Part shown: positions 35,032 to 44,234 of the stretch, one piece after another
Layout: every line of letters begins with the position of its first letter
Position numbering within the stretch: position 1 is the first letter of the stretch
Source: Pleomorphomonas sp. NRK KF1
Lineage (GTDB): Bacteria; Pseudomonadota; Alphaproteobacteria; Rhizobiales; Pleomorphomonadaceae
Length of the DNA stretch: 64,000 nt
Reading direction: 5' to 3'
Assembly (NCBI RefSeq): GCF_023721755.1
Contig: NZ_JAMDLH010000002.1
Coordinates: 828,747 to 892,746 of the forward strand
Made by a program: the position numbers and the translations under genes
The notes under the pieces: model-generated
Databases searched by the model: none
Told to the model about the DNA's origin: nothing
The model's input: only the letters and a program-made list of their open reading frames with translations

Positions 35032-35952
35032 ATGTACCAATCGTCATCGCAGCGCATCGTCGTCATGACCGGGGCAACAAGCGGCTTCGGCGCACACACC
35101 GTGAAGCACATCGCCGCGCAGCCGGACACGATGGTCCTTGTTGGAGCAAGAGGAAGCGGTCGAAGCTCACCATCGGGTGTGCAAATCTTGCCGCTCGACT
35201 TAGCGTCTCTTACGAGCGTCCGAGAGTTTGCCGAGACCGTTATTCGTAAGATCGGCGACGCCCAGATCGACATTCTGATCCTCAACGCCGGTATACACGG
35301 ATCGGAGGCAGATCAACGAAGTGCTGACGGCTACGGCCTCACGTTCGCCGTCAATCATCTTGCCCACTATCTGCTCGCTCGCCTACTGTTGCCATACATC
35401 GCCGATCAGGGCCGACTCGTCATCACATCGAGCAACATGCACAATCCTCCACTGAAGCGGATCGCCCCCAGGAAGCTCGATCTGCAAGAGTGGGCCTATC
35501 CCACAAAAGATGGCTCCGGCACAGGGATCCGTTCCTACACGGCCTCAAAACTCTGCAACCTCATGACCGCCATCTCGCTGTCCCGGCTAGAAGACGTGAG
35601 AGTTCGTCGGCTTAGCATAGTTGCCTTCAATCCCGGTCTCACCGGCGGCAGCTCCGGACGTGATGCATCGCCTCTGCAGCACGCACTCGTCGCACTTATG
35701 ATGCGCACGATTTTCCCACTGATCGGTCTGTTTCGCCCGGAGTTCGTGATGAATAGTCCCGAGCACTCGGGAAAAATGTTGGCAGACGTCGCGTTGGGTT
35801 CTATCGCCCCGCCTCGTGACAAGATCTATGTTTCCCTGGTCAAGGGGAAGCCGACGTTTCCGGACCCATCAGAACTGGCCAGAAGCCGGTTTGACCAGGA
35901 AAGGCTCTGGCGTGAAAGCGCAGCTATGGTTGGGCTTACGGAAGACATTTGA
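35032..35952 (+). CDS. Short-chain dehydrogenase/reductase (retinol dehydrogenase-like)
   Basis: 306 residues from the ATG at 35032, with AGGATAGGA upstream; a start at 35008 is possible. The cofactor motif is TGATSGFG near residue 13, LNAGIHG near 88, the active-site YTASKLCNL near 170, and NPGLTGG near 205. The long C-terminal part resembles protochlorophyllide/retinol-type reductases. It follows the RND permease by 46 bp and may be cotranscribed. Substrate unknown. Confidence 0.85.
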   Translation: MYQSSSQRIVVMTGATSGFGAHTVKHIAAQPDTMVLVGARGSGRSSPSGVQILPLDLASLTSVREFAETVIRKIGDAQIDILILNAGIHGSEADQRSADGYGLTFAVNHLAHYLLARLLLPYIADQGRLVITSSNMHNPPLKRIAPRKLDLQEWAYPTKDGSGTGIRSYTASKLCNLMTAISLSRLEDVRVRRLSIVAFNPGLTGGSSGRDASPLQHALVALMMRTIFPLIGLFRPEFVMNSPEHSGKMLADVALGSIAPPRDKIYVSLVKGKPTFPDPSELARSRFDQERLWRESAAMVGLTEDI

Positions 35953-36032
35953 TGCAAGGTGAGGTGGTTCACAAAGCTGTTCTGGCCTGCGCGCCCAGGC
36001 GCTGACGCCTCAAGCCAGACACTGCGCTCCGC

Positions 36033-36656
36033 TCAATAAATCAACAGAGGTGTTCGGCCCACAAACTGAGGCTGGGTGACCTGTGAAAGGATGAAATCCG
36101 CAACATCCTCACGCGAGATTCGACCGCCATGAACCCCCTGCAAGTCCGTCAACGCACGATAATGCCGCGTCCTTGGTCCGTTACCCAGAAAACCCGGTCG
36201 AACAATGATCCAGTTCGCAATGTCGCGCGTGATGATTTGTTCCTGACGGTCTTTGTCGTCATACATTCGCCGAAGCACGAGTGGCATAAAGAGATAATCA
36301 TACAGTACCCCTCCATGGCCTTTGCTGTCTCCCGCGCCGATGCCCGTCACCGCGATTAAAAGCTGCTCAGGCTTGAGCGCTTTCGCGAGATTTTGGGCGC
36401 ATTGGGAGAACATGGTGAGCTTCTGCGTTACGTTTGTGGTTCCCAGGCAGTCGCACACCACCGCCTGCCCAGCCGTGACTTCCAAAACCGAACTCGGATC
36501 CAGGGCGTCGCCTGCAACAATGTGCAGGTTTGGGTTGCTAATCGTCATTCGCCCCGGGTTGCGAGCAAGCACCGTCACTTCATGACCATCGGCCAGCGCC
36601 AGCCGGGCTAGTGCCAATCCAATTCCTCTTGTCGCACCTATAATTGCGATTTTCAT
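36033..36656 (-). CDS. NAD(P)-binding NmrA/SDR-like oxidoreductase
   Basis: 207 residues. It starts with IAIIGATRGIGLALARLAL, a Rossmann motif, then VTVLARNPGRM. VVCDCLGTTNVTQKLTMFSQ near residue 75 and IIVRPGFL near 150 are typical of atypical SDRs such as NmrA-like or YwnB-like proteins. It converges on the SDR at 35032-35952. Function uncertain; redox sensing or flavin reduction are possible. Confidence 0.8.
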   Translation of the reverse strand: MKIAIIGATRGIGLALARLALADGHEVTVLARNPGRMTISNPNLHIVAGDALDPSSVLEVTAGQAVVCDCLGTTNVTQKLTMFSQCAQNLAKALKPEQLLIAVTGIGAGDSKGHGGVLYDYLFMPLVLRRMYDDKDRQEQIITRDIANWIIVRPGFLGNGPRTRHYRALTDLQGVHGGRISREDVADFILSQVTQPQFVGRTPLLIY

Positions 36657-36748
36657 GTTGCCTCCAGTTAACCTATCTGCAGGCCGAATGATGGCCGGCG
36701 GAGAGCTTCTTGCGACCTATGCGCCACTAGATCTTGGGCTAGTACTTT

Positions 36749-37099
36749 CTATGGCAGGCGAGCTCGTGGGCGCGTCTCCAAGGTATGAAGCCGGTCTTCG
36801 TAGATGTTCATTGTGCAAGCGCGCAGATTGTTCTCTTTCCCGCATTGGTTCAGACGCACGCGCCATGCTCGATGCTCGGCCAGCAAATCGACGACTTCGC
36901 TTGCATTTGCCTGAGCTAGCAATTGGGCAAAGGTGCTCGCAAGCCGCATATCGAGCGAGGCGAGCAAGTCATCCCCACAGATGAGACTCTCGACAGAGGA
37001 CAGAGTGCGATCGCAATCGAAACTTGGCGTCGTGGAGTTGGCCGGCGTCGTCATGATGGCGATGCAAAGAGTGGTTCTCACGCCGGGGTTTCCGGTCAT
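36749..37099 (-). CDS. LprI/DUF1311-like small protein
   Basis: 116 residues from the ATG at 37099; a GTG at 37108 adds three. Four Cys are placed as in LprI-N/DUF1311 domains (PSFDCDRTLSSVESLICGDD and NQCGKENNLRACTMNIYEDR). Relatives are periplasmic and some inhibit lysozyme. The N-terminal hydrophobic part here is weak, so export is unsure and the signal peptide may be degraded. Confidence 0.65.
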   Translation of the reverse strand: MTGNPGVRTTLCIAIMTTPANSTTPSFDCDRTLSSVESLICGDDLLASLDMRLASTFAQLLAQANASEVVDLLAEHRAWRVRLNQCGKENNLRACTMNIYEDRLHTLETRPRARLP

Positions 37100-37353
37100 T
37101 ACATGCACCCCTGATCGCCAGCTCGCTTTGTGCCTAAGGACACAGTGGGACGTCGGCCGTTCCGAACGGGCATCCCTTCCCCGCGACCGCGCAGGTGGGC
37201 ATTAGAGATGACAAAACACGCAAACACGAAAAAGCGTGTTCCGGCAGCACGGCCAAGAAAAGTGTCCACGGTGAGTTCTGCCCCGCCTCGCTCACAACTC
37301 AGATTAGGTTATGCGTTTTTGGTAGCGCTCAGGCTATAACTACCAATCCAAGT

Positions 37354-37389
37354 GTAAAGCTCGGTCAAGTTAGCGTTAACTTCCGTAAA
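37354..37389. promoter_or_regulatory. Four-half-site Cpx-type box array upstream of the SDR gene
   Basis: GTAAA (37354), GTCAA (37364), GTTAA (37375) and GTAAA (37385) are spaced 10, 11 and 10 bp, the same as the arrays at 28443 and 30520. It lies 147 bp upstream of the SDR ATG and 255 bp from the divergent LprI-like gene. The rest of 37100-37535 has no convincing gene. Confidence 0.7.
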
Positions 37390-37535
37390 TCTGATCCCTT
37401 TTCAGCACTAATGGCGCTAATATCAAAGCTGTGGTGACGCCCTCTCTGGAGCTGCAGGAAGCAATTTGTAGGCTTGACCGCATCGGCAGACCGTCCTCGC
37501 ACATTTTCTCAATTAGCAATCGAGAGAAATACGGC

Positions 37536-38273
37536 ATGTTCGATCTTGAGAATCGCGTCGCGTTGGTAACAGGGAGTTCGCGCGGCATAGGCGAGGGAGT
37601 TGCATTGGCACTTGCGGAAGCAGGTGCGGCGGTCGCCGTGAATTATCGCAGTCGAGCCGCCGAGGCAGAGGCTGTCGTCGATACCATAAAGGCAGTAGGT
37701 GGCCGCGCTGCGGCTTTCCGCGGCGACGTATCGCTGCACGACGACGTGCAAGCGATGGTTCGGGCAATCGAAGAACAGCTCGGTTCGATCGACATCTTGG
37801 TCAACAACGCCGGCATGGTTATGATGCGCGGGCTGGACAATGTGACAGAAGAAGATTTCGATCGCGATCTCGCGGTCAACCTAAAATCAGCCTTTCTATG
37901 TACGCAGGCTGTCCTACCGGGGATGCGTGCAAGGAACTGGGGACGCGTCGTATTCATATCTTCCATTGGAGCACATACGGGCAACGGCCCTCCGAGCCTA
38001 GGATATGTCGCATCGAAAGCAGGGCTTGAAGGATTAATGCGTGGTTATGCTCAGCGCCTTGCATCGGAAGGTGTGACTGCCAACGCGGTTGCACCCGGAT
38101 TAATCGAAACGGAAATGGCGAAGCCGCTGATTAACGAGAACCTAATCGCTCACATACCTGTAGGCCGTGCGGGGCAGCCTGAGGATATCGCGCTGGCCGT
38201 CTTAATGCTCGTACACAATGGCTACATGACCGGACAGACCATAGCGGTGAACGGTGGGGTGCTGCTTTCATAG
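37536..38273 (+). CDS. Short-chain dehydrogenase, FabG-like 3-oxoacyl reductase family
   Basis: 245 residues from the ATG at 37536. ALVTGSSRGIGEGVA near residue 9, NNAGMVM near 88, ISSIGAH near 138, YVASKAGLEG near 155 and APGLIETEM near 187 give the complete classical SDR set (Ser-Tyr-Lys). GGVLLS at the end is also typical. The length matches FabG-type reductases. It is preceded by a Cpx-type box array and followed by a strong terminator. Confidence 0.9.
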   Translation: MFDLENRVALVTGSSRGIGEGVALALAEAGAAVAVNYRSRAAEAEAVVDTIKAVGGRAAAFRGDVSLHDDVQAMVRAIEEQLGSIDILVNNAGMVMMRGLDNVTEEDFDRDLAVNLKSAFLCTQAVLPGMRARNWGRVVFISSIGAHTGNGPPSLGYVASKAGLEGLMRGYAQRLASEGVTANAVAPGLIETEMAKPLINENLIAHIPVGRAGQPEDIALAVLMLVHNGYMTGQTIAVNGGVLLS

Positions 38274-38355
38274 AAGCGAACTAGCTCGTTCCTTTCTCGA
38301 GGATCATTATTAGGCTGGCCCGAGCTTCACTTATGGGCAATCATGTATAGAAGAG

Positions 38356-38381
38356 CCGGGATAGCACCGAAGCCATCCCGG
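38356..38381 (+). terminator. Intrinsic terminator after the FabG-like gene
   Basis: CCGGGATAGC (38356-38365) pairs with GCCATCCCGG (38372-38381), with one mismatch, followed by ACTTTTTCCTTTC. It also lies downstream of the minus-strand DUF6641-like gene and may act for both. Confidence 0.85.
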
Positions 38382-38403
38382 ACTTTTTCCTTTCGTCGCT
38401 TTA

Positions 38404-38850
38404 TCAACCCGCCTTGCGGAGCATCTGGCCACGTTCGGCCGAGGCCTGGGCGAACTGATCGTCCAACTCACCAGCCCGAACTGCCTCGATCAGCTTGTCG
38501 ATGATGCCGGGCAGGCTCGCGAACTCGCCGACGGTGACGGCATTCTTGTCCTTGGCGAACTCGATGGTCTTACCCGCATAGCGAAGGCCGAAGAAGAACT
38601 GACCGCTGGCGTCGGTGAACCATCCGGCACGCAAACGCTTCGGCGCTTCGACCTGAACGCGCTGGCCATCTGCATCCTTACGCCACACCTTGTGCGTCGG
38701 TGCGAAATGCTGACCGGCAATCTTGGCTTCGGCCATAGCCTTCTGTTCGGCGAGGGCAGAAATCACCTTGTCGCGGGCACGTTCGACGGGGTTGTCGCTC
38801 GTGCGCACGGGCTTGGCATTGGTCAGCTTCAGGCTCTTCAGGATGCTCAT
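38404..38850 (-). CDS. DUF6641-like protein
   Basis: 148 residues from the ATG at 38850, with GGAGG 8 nt upstream; the longer open frame upstream is not used. It begins MSILKSLKLTNAKP and has THKVWRKDADG, GWFTDASGQFFFGLRYAGK and ELAKGK-like IEFAKDKNAVTVG. This pattern matches the small uncharacterised family I recall as DUF6641, which recurs on alphaproteobacterial mobile elements. It is the last gene before attR and may serve the element. Confidence 0.75.
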   Translation of the reverse strand: MSILKSLKLTNAKPVRTSDNPVERARDKVISALAEQKAMAEAKIAGQHFAPTHKVWRKDADGQRVQVEAPKRLRAGWFTDASGQFFFGLRYAGKTIEFAKDKNAVTVGEFASLPGIIDKLIEAVRAGELDDQFAQASAERGQMLRKAG

Positions 38851-39047
38851 TGTCGGGACCTCCATGTGTAAAGTCCCATCCCATCTACAGCCGTTTTCCA
38901 AACTCGCAACCAGAACTACCAACAATGCGAATGCGAGAACGCACCGGACCGTATTTCGGTTGTTGAGCGAAATAGAAACGGCGAACAAGCTCATTCTCTT
39001 CTGTTATCTCCTGCAACAATTACTGCCGTCAAAATCGAGAAGAAATT

Positions 39048-39065
39048 TAGCACAGACTTAGCACG
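39048..39065. repeat. Two TAGCAC repeats inside attR
   Basis: TAGCAC at 39048-39053 and TAGCACG at 39059-39065, 11 bp apart as in the cluster inside attL, and 50-67 bp before the repeat start. This supports arm-type integrase sites at both ends. The stretch from 38851 to 39114 otherwise shows no gene. Confidence 0.6.
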
Positions 39066-39114
39066 AATAATATTGACGCTTTGATTTCATTAATGTTATT
39101 ATGGATTACCCAGT

Positions 39115-39163
39115 CTTGGTAAGGGAGAGGTCGAGAGTTCAATCCTCTCTCGCAGCACCATTT
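39115..39163 (+). repeat. attR: 49-bp copy of the tRNA-Thr 3' part
   Basis: Identical to 2083-2131. It starts at the anticodon loop and lacks the 5' half of the tRNA, so it is not a functional tRNA gene. It marks the distal end of the island. Confidence 0.95.
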
Positions 39164-39462
39164 TTCCTCAACAAATCGGTCGGCGGCTGAAGCATCAGTT
39201 TCGATGCCTTGCGCTGCATCATGCAGGGCACAGCATGAACATGCGGGCAGTTCGGCACGATAGGGACGTGTCGATTCCCGCTCTGTTCGGTCAGGGTATC
39301 TGCAGCTCTTCCCGAAGTACCGAGGCGATCATAGGTAGCCTCGACGGGTTCCTGGCCTGCTTGCGGATCTCCGCTCCACGATGGCGATGGCCGGAAGCTG
39401 TCGCTTCCCTCCATCCTCAGGCATGATAGACTGCCGAGCACCGCGTTCCCGACGCACGACCG
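39164..39462. other. Host flank after attR, no gene recognised
   Basis: 299 bp of GC-rich sequence that before integration would have followed tRNA-Thr. No supported gene, hairpin or repeat was identified. Confidence 0.4.
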
Positions 39463-39996
39463 ATGCGGGCGTGGTCCCGAGGAGAGCGACCTGCATGGGA
39501 GGCGCCGTTGCCATCAGCTATCTTGGCGGGAACCGCAATTGCCAGCCGGCAACCGCTGCGGCGGCCTTTCTCATGGGCCGTCGGACTGACGGCGCTGGGG
39601 CTTCTGGCGCTCGTAGGCGCCGCCGCTGCGGACGATACAGCTTCGGCGAATGGCCCCACCGTCGTCCCACTTCTTGATGCCGTCACTCACGGTGACGGCA
39701 TCCCGCTTGCCTATCCCTCGGGCAAGCCGGAGGTAACGGCGCGCCTCATCGAGATCAAGCCCGGCGTGGAGACCAATCATCACCGCCATCCGGTCCCGCT
39801 GTTCGCCTATATTCTGGAGGGAGAGTTGACGCTGCACGATGAGCGTGGAGGCATACGCAAGGTGAAGGCTGGCGATGCTTTCATGGAATCGAGTGGCTGG
39901 CATTTCGGGCGCAACGAAGGCAGCGAGACCGTGCGCTTGCTGGCGGTATACCTCGGCGCACAGGGAACCCCGCTATCGGTGCAGAAGCCGGACTGA
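39463..39996 (+). CDS. Cupin-domain protein, probably exported
   Basis: 177 residues. A hydrophobic stretch near residues 36-56 (WAVGLTALGLLALVGAAAAD) looks like a late signal peptide, so the true start may lie downstream of 39463, but no better ATG was found. The cupin core is visible: HHRHPVPLFAYILEGELTL near residue 105, with metal-type His residues, and GDAFMESSGWHFGRNEG near 140. Substrate unknown; such periplasmic cupins often bind small ligands. Confidence 0.75.
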   Translation: MRAWSRGERPAWEAPLPSAILAGTAIASRQPLRRPFSWAVGLTALGLLALVGAAAADDTASANGPTVVPLLDAVTHGDGIPLAYPSGKPEVTARLIEIKPGVETNHHRHPVPLFAYILEGELTLHDERGGIRKVKAGDAFMESSGWHFGRNEGSETVRLLAVYLGAQGTPLSVQKPD

Positions 39997-40555
39997 CCCG
40001 GTACGCAGGTATCCGCGTTAGCGCCGCGCTCGTGCGACGACCGGCCCGGGAGCGTCAAGCTGCTCGCTCCACCTTGGCTCCCCCACTCGTCAGCGCCGGT
40101 GCGATCGGCGGATCGGGACGACGTGTTCAGCGGGATGTCCCTCACCGACCCGATGCTGGCAGCATCATGGCCCCATGTCCCATGCGCGCCATTTCTTGCG
40201 ACAAAGGTCGTAGCTCCGAAACGGCCCTTCGGGGCATATGTCTCGCTAAATGTCCCATCCCTTCCAGCCTCTCAACGCGCCACGAGGCCTAAACAATCCC
40301 GATCAGCAAATCGATGGTCGCATTTTTCTAGGTTCAATGAGCACCCCTCGGGTAAGGTTCCAGAAATGCCCATCTCAGGACGCCGGGATGTCGGCATTCG
40401 GATAATTGTCCTTTCAGGACAAAGTTCATGTCACAGACGTTAATTTCGAGACATCTCCTGTCCCGGCGTGCAGGCCCGATTGGTTGACAGGGGCCAGATG
40501 ACCGGCAATCCTTGCCCGCGAACGGAGGCCGAAGCGAGCCCCGGAGGGCGGGTAA
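39997..40555. other. Intergenic region upstream of the LacI gene with a palindrome
   Basis: 559 bp without a supported gene. TTGTCCT-TTC-AGGACAA at 40406-40422 is a perfect 17-bp palindrome, 134 bp before the regulator's GTG. It is a candidate operator, either for the LacI protein or for another regulator. Confidence 0.45.
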
Positions 40556-41578
40556 GTGGTCACGCTGAGAGACATTGCGAACGAGGTTGGTGTGTCCGCC
40601 AAGACCGTGTCGCGCGTGGTCAACCACGATCCGGCGGTCAGCGATGCCACGCGCGATGCCGTCATGGCGGTGGTGCGCCGCCGCCGCTATCTGCCGGACA
40701 ACGCCGCCAAGGCGATGCGGGCGGACGTGGCGCCAGCCGTGGGCTTCATCGCCGATCGCATCACGACGACCCCCTTTTCGGTCGACATCATTCGTGGCGC
40801 CCAGGCTGCGCTGAAAGCCCAGTCCCGCAGCATGGTGATCATGGATCACGAAGGCGACCGCGACACCGAGGAGACATCCTGGCAGATGTTCCGCTCCTAC
40901 AACGTGTCCGGCGTCATCTATGCCACCATGTTTCACCGTCCGGTCGAATTCGACCAGCCGGCCTACTTCCGCAACATCGTGCTGGCCAACTGCTACTCGA
41001 TGAAGCGCAACCACCCATCGGTCTTGCCGGACGACGAAGGCGGAGGCTATCGCCAGGCCCGACATCTGATCGAGCTCGGCCACCGGCGCATCGGCGCCAT
41101 CACGCTGAACCCGGCCATCCGGGCGACAGTTCTGCGCGGCGGCGGCTATCGCAGCGCCTTCGCCGAGGCGGGGCTCTCGTTCGACCCGTCGCTGGAGGTC
41201 CCCGGCTCGCGGGGGCCGGTCGGCAACGACCACATGATCGCCACCGAAGTAGCCACGGCGATGCTGTCGCAGAAGGACCGGCCGACGGCCATCATCTGCG
41301 GCAACGATCAGACCGCCGTGCAGGTCTACGCGGCCGCGGCCAACCTCGGCCTTTCGATTCCCGACGATCTCTCCGTCATCGGCTTCGATGACATGCAGGT
41401 CATCTCGACGACCCTGCGCCCGATGCTGACCTCGGTTGCGCTTCCCTATTTCGACATCGGTCGGATCGCCGCCGAGGTGATGGCCATGCTTGGCGAGGAA
41501 ACCGAAGGACCGATGGCCCGACAGATCCTCGTCCCCTGTCCGCTCGTAGAGCGGAAGTCCTGTCGCCCTCTGGTCTAG
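40556..41578 (+). CDS. LacI-family transcriptional regulator of the sugar operon
   Basis: 340 residues from a GTG with GGAGGG upstream. The HTH (TLRDIANEVGVSAKTVSRVV) and hinge are at residues 1-60. The periplasmic-binding-like sensor follows (VGFIADRITTTPFSVDIIRG, SVIGFDDMQVISTTLRP near residue 270). It precedes the substrate-binding protein gene by 215 bp, so it most likely represses the transporter until a sugar binds. Confidence 0.93.
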   Translation: MVTLRDIANEVGVSAKTVSRVVNHDPAVSDATRDAVMAVVRRRRYLPDNAAKAMRADVAPAVGFIADRITTTPFSVDIIRGAQAALKAQSRSMVIMDHEGDRDTEETSWQMFRSYNVSGVIYATMFHRPVEFDQPAYFRNIVLANCYSMKRNHPSVLPDDEGGGYRQARHLIELGHRRIGAITLNPAIRATVLRGGGYRSAFAEAGLSFDPSLEVPGSRGPVGNDHMIATEVATAMLSQKDRPTAIICGNDQTAVQVYAAAANLGLSIPDDLSVIGFDDMQVISTTLRPMLTSVALPYFDIGRIAAEVMAMLGEETEGPMARQILVPCPLVERKSCRPLV

Positions 41579-41687
41579 GGACGGCAGCCAAAGTCCGTAT
41601 CGCAGGGAGCGAGGCGGGCACCGAGATCGCCGCCGGGAGTGTGTTTCACGGCGACGATCCCTTGAAACGACGTCTGACTCGCCAGAC

Positions 41688-41710
41688 CCGGCAGCGCAGC
41701 GCTGCCGGGA
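41688..41710. promoter_or_regulatory. Perfect 10-bp dyad between regulator and transporter genes
   Basis: CCCGGCAGCG and CGCTGCCGGG flank a 3-nt loop. No T-run follows on either strand, so it may be an operator or a stabilising hairpin more than a terminator. It is 84 bp before the binding protein ATG. Confidence 0.45.
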
Positions 41711-41793
41711 TGGGTTGATCATTGCCTTGAAGAACGAGGCCGGCCGCGTAGCAAAACCTGCGTCAGGCCCGCCGACAAAGCGGAGGAGAAACT

Positions 41794-43059
41794 ATGGGAC
41801 GGTTCGCAAAACTAACTGGGATTCTAGCCCTGACGACGGCTCTCGCCGGACCGGCGCTGGCCGCCACCGAGCTGTCGATGTGGTATCACGGCGCGGGCGG
41901 CGACAGCGCCGAGCGCGATACGTTTGCCCGCATCATCAAGGAGTTCAACGAGTCCCAGAGCGACTGGGAAGTGAAGCTGCAGGCCTTCCCCCAGATCGCC
42001 TACAACGACGCCATCACCGCCGCCGCCGTTGCCGGCAAGCTGCCCGACATCATCGACGTCGATGGTCCGATCATGCCGAACTGGGCCTGGTCGAAGTACA
42101 TGCAGCCACTGCCCATTCCCGAGGAGAAGTTCGCCAAGTTCCTGCCCGGCACGCTCGGCCACTGGGACGGCAAGCTCTACTCGGTCGGCCTGTGGGACGC
42201 CGCCGTTGCGATGTATGCCCGCAAGTCGGTGCTCGAAGAGAATGGCATCCGCATTCCGACGCTGGACAAGCCCTGGACGCTTGAAGAGTTCGACGCCGCG
42301 CTGGTCAAGCTCAAGGACAGCGGCAAGTTCGACTACCCGCTCGATCTCGCCATGAACGACAAGGGCGAGTGGTATCCCTACGCCTTCAGCCCGTTCCTGC
42401 AATCCTTCGGCGGCGACATCGTCGATCGGTCGACCTACAAGACCGCCGAGGGCGCCCTCAACGGCGAGGCTGCCGTGAAGTTCGGCAACTGGTGGCAGAG
42501 TCTGTTCGAGCGCAAGCTGGCGCCGGGAACCTCGCAGGATACTGCCGACCACGACACCGGCTTCCTCGAAGGCAAATACGCGCTGCAGTGGAACGGCAAC
42601 TGGGCAGCGCTGAAGCCGCTCGACAAGTTCGGCGACGACATGCTGTTCCTGCCGGCCCCTGACTTCGGCCACGGCCCGAAGATCGGCGCGGCGTCCTGGC
42701 AGCTCGGCATCTCCGCTTCCAGCGAGCATGCCGACGGCGCCGCCAAGTTCATCGAGTTCGCGACGCAGGACAAGTATCTCGCCGCCTTCTCCAACGCCAT
42801 CGGCCTGATCCCGGCCACCGCCGAGGCGGCGCAGATGACCGAGAACTACAAGGACGGCGGCAAGCTCGCCGTGTTCTACGACCTCTCGGCCAAGCAGGCG
42901 CTCGTCCGACCGGTGACGCCTGGTTACGTCTTCGCCGCCAAGGAGTTCCGCAAGGCGCTGAGCGACATCGCCGACGGCGCCGACGTGCAGGACACCCTCG
43001 ACGCGGCCGCTGACGCCATCACCGCCGACATCGAGAAGAACAGCGGCTACGGCCACTGA
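41794..43059 (+). CDS. Sugar ABC transporter substrate-binding protein
   Basis: 421 residues, family 1 (UgpB/MalE-like). The signal peptide is MGRFAKLTGILALTTALAGP followed by ALA. The mature part begins ELSMWYHGAGG. IIKEFNES, GKLPDIIDVDGP, FLEGKYALQWNGNW and TQDKYLAAFSNAIGLIP are typical lobes. GCGGAGGAG precedes the ATG. It delivers sugar or oligosaccharide to the two permeases that follow. Confidence 0.93.
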   Translation: MGRFAKLTGILALTTALAGPALAATELSMWYHGAGGDSAERDTFARIIKEFNESQSDWEVKLQAFPQIAYNDAITAAAVAGKLPDIIDVDGPIMPNWAWSKYMQPLPIPEEKFAKFLPGTLGHWDGKLYSVGLWDAAVAMYARKSVLEENGIRIPTLDKPWTLEEFDAALVKLKDSGKFDYPLDLAMNDKGEWYPYAFSPFLQSFGGDIVDRSTYKTAEGALNGEAAVKFGNWWQSLFERKLAPGTSQDTADHDTGFLEGKYALQWNGNWAALKPLDKFGDDMLFLPAPDFGHGPKIGAASWQLGISASSEHADGAAKFIEFATQDKYLAAFSNAIGLIPATAEAAQMTENYKDGGKLAVFYDLSAKQALVRPVTPGYVFAAKEFRKALSDIADGADVQDTLDAAADAITADIEKNSGYGH

Positions 43060-43151
43060 CAGAACGACCGGGGCCGGCATGTGCCGGCTCCGGCACCCCA
43101 CCGTTCGACAAATGAAGCGCCCGTCGGGCGTCTCCAGCAAGGCCGAGGATC

Positions 43152-44234
43152 TTGACCCAACGATCTCAATCCCGGTTCGGCAGGAACACGGTGGCCGGTT
43201 GGCTGATGGCCGGCCCCAGCCTCGCCATACTCGCCATCTTCCTCATCCTGCCGTTCTTTCTGGCCTTCGGGCTGTCGTTCACCAACCAGCGGCTGATCTC
43301 GCCCAACCCGACCGAGTATGTCGGGATGCGCAATTTCGAAAGCCTGCTCGGCGTCGGGACGCTGACGCTCGAACCCTTGCGCGGCGAGAATGGCGACCTC
43401 ATCCTCGAGGACGGCGCACCGACCTATCCGCGACTGCGCGGGTACACGCGCAACAACCCCGACTATCCGCATCTCAACGGCATGCGCGAATGGATCTCTT
43501 GGACGTGGGGGGAGAACCGCGTCTACGTGCTCGCCTCGGACGTCGTGTTCATGCGGGCGCTCGTCAACACCTTCATGTTCGTGCTGATCGTCGCCCCGCT
43601 CCAGGGCGCCCTTGCACTCGGCCTCGCTCTCCTGGTCAACCAGAAGCTCAAGGGCATCAACGCCTTCCGGGCGATCTTCTTCATGCCGGTCGTGGTGTCG
43701 ATGGTGGTGGTGGCCCTGTTGTGGCGCTTCATCTACGACGGGCAGAACGGCCTGCTCAACACGCTGCTCGCCTTCCTCACCTTCGGCGGCTTCAAGCCGG
43801 TCGACTGGCTCGGCAACACTTCGACCGCCTTCGGCGCCATGATCGCCATGTCGATCTGGCAGGCCGTGGGTTTCCACATGGTGATCTGGCTGTCGGGTCT
43901 TCAGACCATTCCCGAGCATCTCTACGAGGCGGCGCGCATCGAAGGCGCCAGCCGATGGCAGACCTTCGTCCACGTCACCTGGCCGGGCCTCAGGAACACC
44001 GCCGTGCTGGTGCTGATCGTCATCACCATGCAAGCCTTCGCCCTGTTCACCCAGGTCGACGTGATGACCAACGGCGGACCGATCGACAGCACCCAGTCGC
44101 TTGTCTACCAGGCCGTCCAGCGTGGCTACGGCCAGCAGGATATCGCCGGCGGTTCGGCCATCTCGGTGCTGCTGTTCCTCATCGTGCTCTCCATCTCGCT
44201 GATCCAGCGCTATCTCACGAGGGAGCGGACCTGA
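43152..44234 (+). CDS. Sugar ABC transporter permease (MalF/UgpA type)
   Basis: 360 residues from a TTG start, with CCGAGGATC upstream. Six membrane helices are expected. The first is WLMAGPSLAILAIFLILPF. A soluble loop of about 100 residues follows helix 1, longer than usual. The EAA coupling loop is LYEAARIEGASRWQTFVHVTWPG split near residue 257. The stop TGA shares one base with the ATG of the second permease. Confidence 0.92.
   Translation: MTQRSQSRFGRNTVAGWLMAGPSLAILAIFLILPFFLAFGLSFTNQRLISPNPTEYVGMRNFESLLGVGTLTLEPLRGENGDLILEDGAPTYPRLRGYTRNNPDYPHLNGMREWISWTWGENRVYVLASDVVFMRALVNTFMFVLIVAPLQGALALGLALLVNQKLKGINAFRAIFFMPVVVSMVVVALLWRFIYDGQNGLLNTLLAFLTFGGFKPVDWLGNTSTAFGAMIAMSIWQAVGFHMVIWLSGLQTIPEHLYEAARIEGASRWQTFVHVTWPGLRNTAVLVLIVITMQAFALFTQVDVMTNGGPIDSTQSLVYQAVQRGYGQQDIAGGSAISVLLFLIVLSISLIQRYLTRERT

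Noticed and set aside
6057-38273. A complete prophage or integrative conjugative element
   Set aside because: No capsid, terminase, tail, relaxase with coupling protein or mating-pair genes were recognised between the att repeats.
39115-39163. A second tRNA-Thr gene
   Set aside because: Only the 3' part from the anticodon loop is present, with no D-arm or 5' acceptor strand, so it is an att repeat.
40334-41722. A 462-codon minus-strand frame under the LacI gene
   Set aside because: Antisense to a confident LacI regulator with an HTH; the composition is that of a shadow frame.
41824-43140. A 438-codon minus-strand frame under the sugar-binding protein gene
   Set aside because: Shadow of a clearly recognisable binding protein, with low-complexity composition and no family features.
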